A stretch of DNA of 64,000 bases from the NCBI GenBank assembly GCA_019671005.1, contig CM033718.1, positions 23,068,014 to 23,132,013 of the forward strand, written 5' to 3'. The notes under the pieces were generated by a model. The model saw nothing but the letters and a program-made list of their open reading frames with translations. It made no database searches and was not told the DNA's origin. Below, in pieces: positions 1 to 9,711 of this stretch; position 1 is the stretch's first letter, and each line of letters opens with the position of its first letter. The stretch comes from Hibiscus mutabilis (lineage: Eukaryota > Streptophyta > Magnoliopsida > Malvales > Malvaceae). Both the position numbers and the translations under genes were made by a program.

Positions 1-2223
1 GGAAAGATGGGACCGAAGACTACAAGACTTGTTCTGCGATAGTTATGGCGACATCGCACAGCTGTTATATGTTCGGATTAACCAGCCCCTACTCCGAGCT
101 ATAGTCCAGTTCTGGAATCCGGCTTTTTTCTTCTTCACCTTCAATGGGCAGGACATGATGCCTACGGTAGAAAAATACACTGCTTTACTTAACCAGAAAA
201 ATATTCAGGAAGATTGGATCTACGCGAAACCTCCGAGGAATCAGAATTACACCGCGAAACTCAAAACCTTTGCGGGATGAGTGTTAATGGCCTCCTTGGG
301 TTAATGGCCTCTTTGCATGGAAAAGTATTCAGGACATGATACAGGCTTTTTTCCACCTTCAAGGAGGACATGATGACGTAGAGAAAAATACACCGCTTTA
401 CTTAACCAGAAAAATATTTTGATCTACGCGAAACCTCCGAGGAATGGGATGAAACTCAAAACCTTTTGGGGATGAGTGACGGTGGGTTAATGGCTCCTTT
501 GCAGTCCGAGGAGATAATAATCTTTGCATGGAAAAGTATTCAGGACATCATACCGACACATCCAGACGAGGCAAAGAAAATGGACCTATTCGCTTTAGGA
601 ATATATGGCTTGGTGATCTTTCCAAGAGTACTCGGGAACATTGACATAGCCATTCTGGATTTGTTTGAGCGGGTGAAACGGAAAGCAAACCCGGTACCAG
701 CAATCTTGTTCGAGACTTTCATTTCCTTAAATGCTAGCCGAAAACATGAAGAAGGACGTTTTCGAGGATGCGCACAGCTGTTCCAAGTATGGATTCAGAG
801 TCACATGTGGAAGACGCCGACGAGGGTCATGCCGGGGATATCCTTCCAAGGTTTTTCGCCTTTACGGGAATACTTAGCAAAGGAATGGCGAGAGGATTTG
901 AAAACAAAAATGTGGACCAGTTTCTTCAGGAACATTCAAGATGAAGACATAGCATGGAGGGTCCCATGGCTCGGTAAAGTTAATTATTTTCTATACAGTT
1001 GTGGGGATTTCAACTGGCTGATGATGTTAGGATTGCATGGAGGGATCGTCTGTGCTCCGCTTTTAGTGTCTCGGTAGTTCGGATCACGACAGTTCATTCC
1101 CAATACCGCCGGATTAAGCCAAACTGAATTTCTTTTCAAAGGGGAGTTCAAAGGAAAAATTCAGACCATCATGAGGGCATGGGATCATTGTTACCGGATC
1201 AGGGTGGAAGGAGATACCGAGCACATGACTACCCCAGATTACGATCATTAGAGATGTTTGAGGGTTAATAATGTGATTCCCGAATCTGATCAAGGACCAG
1301 CAGTGTCACTCGAAGAGCTTACAAGGGTGGTACCGTCTGAAGCCGACATCTTAAGGAATGAACTCGAAGAAGTTAAAAGGAAAATGGACATCCAACAGAC
1401 CCAACATGCGAGCGAGCTCTATAAGGCAAGCTTAGAGGTTGACGAGCGGGACGGGATCATTAGGCAATTGAAGAAATTAAATGCAGATTTGAGCGACAAA
1501 AACACTCTTTATCAAAAAGATGCCCTTCTATTACAAGCAAAAATACAGAAGGCCGGCCGGAGTCAGTTCATAGCTGTGGAAAGAGAAAGAATGAACGGCA
1601 TCCGTTTGGTGGAAGAAGAACGAGAAATAAACAAGAGAGCGATCGAGAAAGAGATAGAAAGCTGCCGTTTGGCTATGGAGGAAGAAAAACAGTCCGCCAA
1701 GAAGGCCATTGATCAAGAGAAAGAAAGATTCAGGCAAGAAATCAGCAAGGGAAAACAAGTTGTCCATCATGAGAGAGAAAGCGTCGCCGTATGGAAAAGA
1801 AAGTCCATGAGTAGCCGAAATAGACTGTTAGAGATGCAAAAACTGTACGATGACACTATTCAAAGTCTGGAGCAAAGCCAAAGTCAGAATGGCGAATTGA
1901 AAGAAAAAGTGGCGGAAGTTGAACACTCCCTTCGAATGTACTACCGCAGGAATGGCTTCACTGAGCTTCAAGAAAGAGAGCACGAAGCAAGCATGTTACA
2001 AGCACGAATTGGGTCCCTCGAAGCAACTGTTGAGGATTACAAGGAAAGAATTAATGTGTTCGAGGAGGCTGCAGCCGGAGGGGACACCTATTGGCAGAAG
2101 AGACTACGCGACGCTGCTCGAATGGTACAGGACAGAGACTAGTATTACGCAAACCTAATGGTGGACATACAGCGAGTCGCCAGGCATGTGAATGATTTAG
2201 CTGTCGAGGCTGAGACACTCTGA
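1..2223 (+). pseudogene. Ogre ORF1: DUF7745-like region plus coiled coil, broken
   Basis: This reading frame sits upstream of gag, where Ogre elements carry an extra ORF of unknown function. Open pieces are 29-280, 466-1077 and 1258-2142. The first two hold the DUF7745-like region (motifs ALGIYGLVIFPRVLG, PAILFETFISLN and GRFRGCAQL are typical). The last is a long charged coiled coil of about 290 residues, rich in Glu, Lys, Arg and Gln. Stops at 1075-1077, 1249-1251 and 2140-2142 interrupt frame 1, which then reads on to a stop at 2221-2223. A partial tandem duplication at about 120-548 also breaks the front. The family is often annotated as hypothetical protein in cotton. No function is known to me. 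Confidence 0.75.
120..548 (+). repeat. Imperfect tandem duplication inside ORF1
   Basis: Two copies, about 120-340 and 345-548, share blocks such as ctttacttaaccagaaaaat, gatctacgcgaaacctccga and gcatggaaaagtattcagga. The second copy has small deletions and the first lacks a short block (cagtccgaggagataataat). The duplication shifts the reading frame and separates the 29-280 and 466-1077 open pieces. Confidence 0.8.
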
Positions 2224-2608
2224 CCTTTCATAGCCCCGGGAATGGAAGAAGCTCCCAGGTTCCTCAAGCTGCTCAGGGCAATTGGAAAATTAGGAGATAG
2301 AGCTAGAGCCTATCTATAGGACTCTGTGTTGTAATTAGATCTTTTGTATTAGGGATCTTTATTTTGTAACACGAACTTTGTTGTAATCTAGACCCTTTAA
2401 TTCCCCGTGGAAGTAGTTCAAAAGGGTGATTACCAGCGGAATCAGTACCTTATCTGCATACATTCTTGCATTTGCATCATAACATTCGCATCATTATACA
2501 TGCATTTATTTCTTGCAACCATATTAACATTATGAATATTGTGGCGTTGTGTGTAGTTAACCCGCAATCATTCATCACCCATACTTTACCCGACTACAAA
2601 GAAAGCTC
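2224..2608 (+). other. Spacer between ORF1 and gag
   Basis: About 385 bases without a coding signal, AT-rich with T-rich runs. It separates the ORF1 stop from the gag start. I see no repeat or RNA gene in it. Confidence 0.5.
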
Positions 2609-3646
2609 ATGGAAGAAAGGATAATCAGTCTAGAAAGAGGGCAAAGAGAGCTCGAGACAAGGCTTGAAGAGGCCCAGAGAAGCCTCAGTGATCAGATTGC
2701 GCAGCCGCAAACATCTATAGTATCCGACATAACCGCATTGCTGGCAAAGAGTCTTGGAAAAAAAGTGGAAGGAGAAAATGTTCAAGAGCCAGAAGGTACC
2801 CCGGCTCACTACAAGGTTCAACCAACTGCACCAAACCCGGCTAGGAAGGTGTATATCGACCCTGCAGGAATGTCATCTAGTTTTCAAGTAGGGGCACCTG
2901 AGACTCAGCCCCTCGATACTGAAGCACTCTATGAAGAAGAATTGCCGAACCTGAACATGGTCGAAAGAATCAGAAATAAGGTAGAAAAAAAGTGGGAGGA
3001 AAGATTTCGCCTCATGGAGGAAAAATTTAAAGCGTTACAATCAAATGAAGAATCAGGAAATGACGCTAGCGACTTAAGTCTGGTGTCCGATCTTGTCCTA
3101 CCGCCAAAATTTAAAACGCCAGAGTTCGATAAATACGATGGAACCACATGTCCTTCTGCACACATAACAATGTATTGTAGAAAAATGGCGGCCTATCATA
3201 AGGACGAAAAGCTACTGATCCATTGTTTCCAGGATAGTCTAACTGGAGCGGCGTTACGTTGGTACACTCAGTTGAGCAAGGCAAATGTTAAGACATGGAA
3301 AGATCTATCAAAAGCATTTACTGAACAATACAAGCATGTAGCAGACATGACCCCTAGCAGAATTATGTTAGAAAATATGGGGCAGAAGTCCAACGAAAGC
3401 CTGCGGCAATACGCCCAAAGATGGAGAGAAGTGGCCGCCCAAATCCAGCCACCCATCCCGGAGCATGAAATCACGCCATTATTTGTCAATACTCTGAAAG
3501 GGGCACTCTTTGATCGCCTCATTAATAACACAACGCAGTGCTTTGCCGACCAAATCAGGACTGAGAGTCCCTCGAACTGGCAATTAAGAGCGGTAGAATT
3601 GATGATGGGGAAGGGTCTCGAAAGTATAACAAGAGAAATGAAGTAA
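2609..3646 (+). CDS. gag: Ogre-like gag, N-terminal and capsid part
   Basis: Uninterrupted 345-codon ORF starting MEERIISLERGQ. The first 40 residues and residues about 105-150 look coiled-coil. A retrotransposon gag (capsid) domain spans roughly residues 165-310, with the typical run GAALRWYTQL, then WKDLSKAFTEQY and ESLRQYAQRWREVA. Gag forms the virus-like particle and packages element RNA in the cytoplasm. The ORF stops early at 3646. The expected C-terminal gag continues in other frames to about 5038, so this is a truncated piece rather than a complete gag. The start was chosen as the first ATG of the frame after ORF1. Confidence 0.85.
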   Translation: MEERIISLERGQRELETRLEEAQRSLSDQIAQPQTSIVSDITALLAKSLGKKVEGENVQEPEGTPAHYKVQPTAPNPARKVYIDPAGMSSSFQVGAPETQPLDTEALYEEELPNLNMVERIRNKVEKKWEERFRLMEEKFKALQSNEESGNDASDLSLVSDLVLPPKFKTPEFDKYDGTTCPSAHITMYCRKMAAYHKDEKLLIHCFQDSLTGAALRWYTQLSKANVKTWKDLSKAFTEQYKHVADMTPSRIMLENMGQKSNESLRQYAQRWREVAAQIQPPIPEHEITPLFVNTLKGALFDRLINNTTQCFADQIRTESPSNWQLRAVELMMGKGLESITREMK

Positions 3647-5038
3647 ACACCACCAGCACCTATACCGCCCCGAAGAACTTCATAGTCTCACAGCCACAAG
3701 CACATGTGGGAAAAACACAAAACTCGAATCAAAGAGATGAGAGAGTCACGTGAAAAAGAGAAAGAGAGGAGAACTTTCACTCCCCTACCTCTTTCAGACT
3801 CGAACTTTATTCCCTGGGGTTGTATGAAGCGGACTGGTCCGCCATACATCGTTACTCTGTCAATCCCCCTTCCCGCCTTGGTATAATCCAAGCGCGCATT
3901 GCGACTATCACGGCGGTACCCTGGACATCCCATCGAGAACTACCTTGCCTTCAAAAAAAAGCTTGTGCAAAACTTAATCGATTCCGGGATATTGAAGTTT
4001 GAAGAGCCGAGTGTAGCCAACAACCCGCTGCCTAATCATGGGAGCAGAGGGGTAAATGTTATCGAAGAATGCTTTACCAGGAGGATAAAAGATGACGTGT
4101 CAGAAATCAAGTCTCCTTTACGGTGGGTATTTCAACAGTTATGCATGGCTCGTGTGATCGACAAAGGCATGATAACAAGGCAGAAGGAATGTGGAAAGTA
4201 TTGCGAATTCCACCAGACTGAAGGGCATGATATCCAAGAATGTGATGAGTTCAAGAAATTGGTGCAACAATTGATGAATGAAAAGCAAATAGAATTCTTC
4301 GAGGAGCCCACGGGGAAGAAGGGGGCGGACGTACACATGACGGATAGCCCCAAGTCTAAATACGGGAAGAATAGACCTTTTATCATCTCCCCCAGGCCAG
4401 GGAATGTAGGTGTCTCCCAGAGAGAAACCAGCAAGATAAGTCCCAAGATCATCATTTCAGCACCATCTCCATTCCCATTCAAAGATATGCGACAAACTCC
4501 CTGGAATTATGCTGTAAATGTGACCACGCCAGAAAAACCAGAACACGATCAGGTAAAAGAGCCTACGCTGAAAGACCAACAAAGCCAGAACAATGTGAAC
4601 GTTGGTGAGACAGGCCATTTCACAAGGAGCGGTCGATGTTATTCCTCCGAGGCTTTTAAAGCGGCTGAAAAAGATAAGGGGAAGAATACAGCAGTTAACC
4701 CTACGCAGATATTTGGAGAAGAACCTCCCCCAAAGATAAATGATCTGGTAACTGAGGCCCAGGCCAAAGAATTTCTAAAGTTCTTGAGACATAGCGAGTA
4801 CAGCGTAGTGGAACAACTACGAAAACAACCAGCCAGGATCACAGTGCTGAAATTACTCTTAAGTTCAGAGAAGCATCGGGAGACGCTATTGAAAGTGCTG
4901 AATCAAACTTTTGTGCCCCAGGACATTTCTGTATCAAACCTGGACATGATAGTGGGGCATATCACTGCCTATAATCATATAACGTTCAGTGATGATGAGA
5001 TCCCCCGAGGAGGAAATGGGGTCCACCAAAGCCCTTAA
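3647..5038 (+). pseudogene. gag: Ogre-like gag C-terminus with zinc-knuckle-like motifs, frameshifted
   Basis: Continues gag after its premature stop. Several frames are used up to about 3915, then 3899-5038 is open for 379 codons. A zinc-knuckle-like C-x2-H-x4-GH-x4-C motif (CEFHQTEGHDIQEC) lies near residue 102 of that ORF. An earlier copy of the same pattern (CDYH...PGHPIENY) lies across a frameshift near 3905-3940, with its last Cys now Tyr. These motifs normally bind element RNA. The later part (EAQAKEFLKFLRHSEYSVVEQLRKQP) is the conserved segment before the protease in this lineage. Frameshifts make this non-functional as read. Confidence 0.75.
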
Positions 5039-6046
5039 CATCACTACCCATTGCAAAGGGTATGTATTACCAGCGTCGATCGATCGACAACGGGTCAACA
5101 TTGAATGTCTTGCCTATGGTGACCCGCAAAAATTGCCAATAGATGGTGGTTCGCCTAAAGCCCCCGCCACAATTCGGTAAGAGCCTTTGATGGTACGCGA
5201 AGAAGAACAATGGGGAAAATTGAGGTGCCCCTATTGATCGGACCAACTGAATATGTGATCGATTTTGTGGTGATGGACATAAAACCATCTTACAGCTGCT
5301 TGTTGGAAAGACCGTGGATCCACTCCGCAGGAGTTGTCCTATCATCATTGCATCAAAAATTAAAATTTGTAGTTGAAGGCAAATTGGTCACAGTAGAGGC
5401 AGAGCAGGAATTTGTTGCTTCAGTAACATCAGATGCCCCCTACATTCAAAATGATGAAGAGGCTGCAGAATGCTCGTTCCGAGCATTGGAACTAGTAAAT
5501 ACCACATTCGTTTCAGAGGGAAGTCGGATCCCCTACCCTAGGTTATCTAATTGTACCAAGATGACCGTCGCAGAAACTCTGGGCCGAGGAGCCAAAATAG
5601 GAAAAGGACTAGGGAAGAAATTACAAGGAAACCTGAGACCCAAGAATATGATAACCAAGAAGGATCGTTTCGGGCTGGGTTACCAACCAAGTGTCCAACA
5701 GAAGAAAGAGAAATATAAAAGAAAGGAGGAGCAAAGAAAAGCCAGATCTAAAGGAGAAGACATTCCGTGGAGGCCGATGTCCTTTCCTAGTTTGAAAACC
5801 ACTTTTGTCTCCGGAGGGTTCTACCAGCCAGGTCAAGATGTTGGAGAGGCAATGAAGAAAAATGAAGTACTCAACCAAGAGGAGATACTCAGTGAATCAT
5901 TTGAAGGGATGTACATCAACATGATAGCTGAAAAGGACCGAAGCAGCAAAATGTTGACCAACATCCGCCCTTGCCGTCCCGGGGAAACACTCGATAACTG
6001 GAGTTGCATTGATCTACATGTAGTTTTTAGGAATAGATCAGAGTAA
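5039..6046 (+). pseudogene. pro: Ogre-like aspartic protease with G-patch-like tail, N-terminus broken
   Basis: The protease matures the Gag-Pol polyprotein. The active-site D-N-G triplet, a known variant of DTG/DSG, is at about 5080-5095 but lies out of frame with the flanking protease sequence because of an indel. The open piece 5210-6046 begins GKIEVPLLIGP, holds the late protease strand (YSCLLERPWIHSAGVV) and then a basic G-rich segment (GRGAKIGKGLGKKLQG, DRFGLGYQPS) that looks like a degenerate G-patch. G-patch-type tails are seen in related Tat polyproteins, where their role is unclear. The ORF ends at a TAA that overlaps a candidate splice donor at 6043, so in the spliced message the frame would continue to RT. 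Confidence 0.75.
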
Positions 6047-6254
6047 TGCTCTGAATCAACCTTTTGTTTTTGCCCGTAAACAATGGGGATCTCTTGTACG
6101 GGGCACCTATGTTAACTTTTTGATTGAAATGAAAATATCCCCACATTCCTAAAATGACCAAAGATTCATTTATTTCATTCATGCATTCTTCATGTTCATT
6201 CCCTTCATATAAAGCCATCTCTTTCCCAATACAATTCCTTCTCATTTAATGCAG
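6043..6254 (+). other. Candidate Ogre-type intron between protease and RT
   Basis: The span starts GTAATG and ends in a pyrimidine-rich stretch followed by tttaatgcag, 212 bases. The stop of the protease frame (TAA, 6044-6046) lies inside the donor. Removing the span joins GA to G, giving a Glu codon, and puts the downstream sequence in the frame used by the 6310-6672 piece. Two in-frame stops (6301-6303 and 6307-6309) follow and look like later damage. Splicing of such an intron is established for legume Ogre elements. Here it is inferred from position, splice signals and phase. Confidence 0.6.
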
Positions 6255-7453
6255 GTCGCTCATGATTGATGATATGAATGATACCGGATCCAATCTCGAG
6301 TGAATTTGAATGCCCCGAGGTCTCGAGGGAATTGAGGAAGGATATGATGAGATAGAAGGTGAGGTCCCGAAAGAGTTAAAGAGAATGGTGGATAACGAAG
6401 AAAGGCAGATCATGCCCCATCAAGAAGAAAAAGAAATTGTAAACTTGGGGATCAAGAAGAAGAGAAAAGAAATAAAAGTAGGAACGATGATTTCCTCAAA
6501 AACCAAGCATGAACCGATAGCCCTACTCAGAGAATTCAATGATGTCTTCGCTGGACTTATCAAGATATGCCAGGTTGAATACCGACATAGTGGTGCACAA
6601 ATTGCCAACAAAATTGGATTGCAAACCAATACAAAGAAAAACTTCAAGAATGAGACCGAGATATGTTATTAAAGATCCGAGAGGAAGTGAAAAAGCAATT
6701 CGATGCTGGATTCTTGGAGGTAGCCAAATACCCCGAATGGGTTGCAAACATTGTACAGTACCAAAGAAAGACGGGAAAGTTCGTATGTGTGTAGATTATA
6801 GGGATCTGAACCGAGCTAGCCCTAAAGACAACTTCCCTTTACCACATATTGACACGCTGGTTGACAACACCACAGGATATTCATGGTTTTCCTTCATGGA
6901 CGACTTCTCAGGGTACAACCAGATAAAGATGGACCCTAATGACATGGAGAAGACCACGTTCATAACCATGTGGGGGACTTTTTGTTATCGAGTGATGTCG
7001 TTTGGGCTAAAGAATGCAGGGGCAACATACCAAAGAGCAATGGTGACTCTTTTCCATGACATGATGCACAAAGAAATAGAAGTATACGTGGATGATATGA
7101 TTGTCAAATCCCGAACAGAGGAAGAGCACCTACAAAACTTGAGAAAACTATTCCAAAGACTACGGAAACACCAACTGAGGCTCAATCCTTCTAAGTGTAC
7201 CTTCGCCGTTACTTCTGGAAAACTCCTAGGGTTCGTGGTAAGCAGAAGAGGGATTGAGATTGATCCGGATAAAGTGAAAGCCATCCAGGACCTTTTACCA
7301 CCCCGCACGCAGAAGGAAGTCTGCGGTTTCCTGGGGAGGCTGAATTATATCTCTCGTTTCATTTCCCAGTTAACCAACCAATGCGACCCGGTCTTGGACT
7401 TCTTAGAAAGAATAATCCTGGTGTGTGGGATGAAGAATGTCAAAGAGCCCTAG
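6255..7453 (+). CDS. pol: Ogre-like reverse transcriptase
   Basis: Copies element RNA into cDNA. The linker (6310-6672) and the RT body (6539-7453) are in different frames, with one frameshift around 6560-6660. The RT body shows VPKKDGKVRMCVDYRDLN, then FSFMDDFSGYNQIKM, then the catalytic YVDD at 7085-7096, then LGFVVSRRGIEIDPDKVKAI and FLGRLNYISRFI. All core RT motifs are present and the active-site Asp pair is intact, unlike most other elements in this window. The ORF loses frame at the junction to RNase H near 7400-7450, where the sequence departs from the usual LRK...PWDEECQ pattern. Confidence 0.9.
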
Positions 7454-7936
7454 AAAAGATCAAAAAGTACCTGACAAATGCTCCAATTTTAGTCGCACCA
7501 AGACTGGTCGACCACTAATTCTCTACTTAACAGCTTTTTGAGAATTCAATGGGATGCGTCTTCGGGCAACACGATGATTCAAGAAAAAAAGGAGCAAGCC
7601 ATCTATTACCTAAGCAGAAAATCAATGATTATAAACGCGGTACCCGCCAAATCAGAAAGCCGTTGTGTTGTGGTCTAGTTTGGGCTACCAAGCGGCTTAG
7701 ACAATACATACTGTACCATACTACCTGGTTGATATCCAAGCTAGACCCATTGAAGTTCTTAATGGAAGTGCCAGCACTAACGGGAAAGATGGCCCGATGG
7801 CAGATGCTTTTATCCGAATTCGACATCGTATACGTTAATCAGAAAGTCGTAAAGGGGAGTGCCGTAGCAGATTTCCTAGCTAGTCGTGCTTCGGATGACT
7901 ATGAGGCATTGAACTTTAGTTTTCCGCATTTAAGAC
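7454..7936 (+). pseudogene. pol: Ogre-like RNase H (retroelement type), broken
   Basis: Follows RT directly. Recognisable pieces in shifting frames include PILVAPRL at about 7480-7510, then the 7549-7974 ORF with WATKRLRQYILYHTTWLISK, LKFLMEVPALTGKMARWQMLLSEF and GSAVADFLA. The degraded piece VFGQHDDSRKKGASHLLPKQK corresponds to the usual CVLGQHDETGRKEQAIYYLSKK-like run. This domain removes RNA from the RNA-DNA hybrid during reverse transcription. It is not readable as one frame here because of at least two frameshifts. Confidence 0.75.
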
Positions 7937-8590
7937 TTGATGTGCATTACAACCGAAGAAGAGGTTTCAGATGATAAGTCATGGAAACTTTACTTCGATG
8001 GAGCCTTCAACGCCCTCGGACATGGGATAGGGGCAGTGCTAATTTCTCCTGAGGACGTCTATTATCCTTTTACCAGCAGATTGGAATTCTTCTGCACAAA
8101 CAATATAGCTGAATACGAAGCTTGCGTCATGGGACTGAACTCAGCCATCGAGAGAAAGGTTAAGGAACTTCGAGTGTTCGGAGATTCGTCCTTAGTCATT
8201 TACCAATTGCGCGGGGAATGGGAAACCAGGGACCCGAAGTTGGTCAAATATTACGAATTGATCTAAGAGCTCACCAAAGAGTTCGAAAAGGTCAACTTCA
8301 ATTACCTGCCCCGAGAAGAAAATCAGATGGCAGACGCATTGGCAACCTTGGCATCCATGTTTAAAACAAACACCAGGGCAGAAATGAAGCCCATTGAGAT
8401 GCAGACGTTTGAAAAGCCTGCTCATTGTTGTAATGTACAGGAAGAGATTGACGGAAACCCATGGTACTATGACATCTTGCAATATGTCAAGCTTCGAAAG
8501 TATCCAGAAGGGGCAAACGACAATGACGTAAAAAAACGCCGTAAAAATGGCAACAAAATATATCCTAGATGGGGAGATCCTATATAGGAG
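7937..8590 (+). pseudogene. pol: Second, archaeal-type RNase H of Tat lineage and linker
   Basis: The open part 7937-8266 reads KLYFDGAFNALGHGIGAVLISPE, then NNIAEYEACVMGL, then VFGDSSLVI. These are the Asp, Glu and Asp sites of an RNase HI fold. A second RNase H placed between the first one and integrase is a hallmark of Tat/Ogre elements. A stop (TAA at 8264-8266) cuts the domain before its last part (FNYLPREENQMADALATLAS), which resumes in 8327-8587. The linker to integrase follows with another frameshift near 8530-8550. Confidence 0.85.
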
Positions 8591-8859
8591 AAGTCATGAT
8601 CAAACATTGTTGAGATGTGTGGATGCCCAGGAGGTGAAGGAGATCTTAGCCGAAGTACATGACGGGATCTTTGGAACGTACGCCAACGGGCTGTCTATAG
8701 CCCGAAAAATTATGAGATATGGTTATTTTCGTTGACCATGGAGGGGATTGCATCGATTACGCTTTAAAATGCCATAAATGCCAAATTTACGCTGATAAAA
8801 TTCACGCACCCCATCATCGCATTTACACACCATGAATTCTCCGTGGCCTTTTCGCAAAG
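8547..8859 (+). pseudogene. pol: Integrase N-terminal zinc-binding region, degenerate
   Basis: Contains ILDGEILYRRSHDQTLLRCVDAQEV and EVHDGIFGTYANGLSIARKIMRYGY, matching the HHCC region at the start of Ty3/gypsy integrases. The second His of the pair is Tyr (HDGIFGTY). A stop occurs at about 8733, and the following CHKCQIYADKIHAP pair of Cys lies in a different frame. The region normally binds zinc and helps integrase multimerise. Confidence 0.75.
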
Positions 8860-9711
8860 ATGGGGTATGGACGTCATCGGGGCGATTCATCCAAAGCTTC
8901 CAATGGACACCGTTTCATTTTGGTCGCCATAGACTACTTCACTAAATGGGTAGAGGCAGCATCTTACGCCAATATCACCAGGACTACGGTATGTAAGTTC
9001 TTAAAGAAGGAGATTATTTGTCGATACGGATTGCCAGAAAGGATCATCACCGACAACGCTTCCAATCTGAATAACAAAATGATAATAGATGTGTGCACTC
9101 AATTCAAGATAACACACCATAATTCCACAGTCTATCGTCCTAAAATGAATGGAGCAGTGGAAGCAGCAAACAAGAACATAAAGAAGATCATAGCGAAGAC
9201 TATGGATACCTACAGGGATTGGCATGAGAAGTTGCCTTTTGCCCTTTTTGCCTATAGGACGTCCATTCGCACATCAACAGGGGCAACACCCTACTCCTTG
9301 GTGTATGGTACTGAAGCAGTACTCCCAATTGAGGTAGAGATCCCATCTCTCCGGGTCTTAAACGAAGTAAAATTGGAAGAACCTGAATGGGTGCAGGCCA
9401 GACTTGACCAGCTAAATCTCATTGACGAAAAAAGACTAAAGGCCATTTGTCATGGTCAGATGTACCAAAAGCGGATGGTGCAGGCATACAACAAAAAGGT
9501 GTGCCCAAGAGAATTCAAAGAAGAGGATATGGTTTTCAAGAAAATCCTCCATATCCAGAAAGATTCTCGAGGAAAGTGGATGCCCAACTGGGAAGGACCG
9601 TACGTCGTAAAAAAGGCCTTCTCAGGAGGAGCCCTGATCCTAACAGAAATGGATGGGGACGAGCTGAAAAATTCCGTAAATTCTGATGCCGTCAAGAAGT
9701 ACTATCTCTAA
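8860..9711 (+). CDS. pol: Ogre-like integrase catalytic core and C-terminus
   Basis: 283-codon open piece. Integrase inserts element cDNA into the host genome. The second Asp (residue 65, IITDNASN) and the Glu (residue 101, NGAVEAANKN) are present with exactly 35 residues between them, the D,35,E spacing. The first catalytic Asp (usual WGMDVIG) is encoded at about 8866-8880 but in the other frame, so a one-base indel near 8890-8896 separates it. The tail has PFALFAYRTSIRTSTGATPYSLVYG and the closing NWEGPYVVKKAFSGGALIL, typical of the lineage. The start given is simply the first ATG of the frame, not a true start. Confidence 0.9.
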   Translation: MGYGRHRGDSSKASNGHRFILVAIDYFTKWVEAASYANITRTTVCKFLKKEIICRYGLPERIITDNASNLNNKMIIDVCTQFKITHHNSTVYRPKMNGAVEAANKNIKKIIAKTMDTYRDWHEKLPFALFAYRTSIRTSTGATPYSLVYGTEAVLPIEVEIPSLRVLNEVKLEEPEWVQARLDQLNLIDEKRLKAICHGQMYQKRMVQAYNKKVCPREFKEEDMVFKKILHIQKDSRGKWMPNWEGPYVVKKAFSGGALILTEMDGDELKNSVNSDAVKKYYL

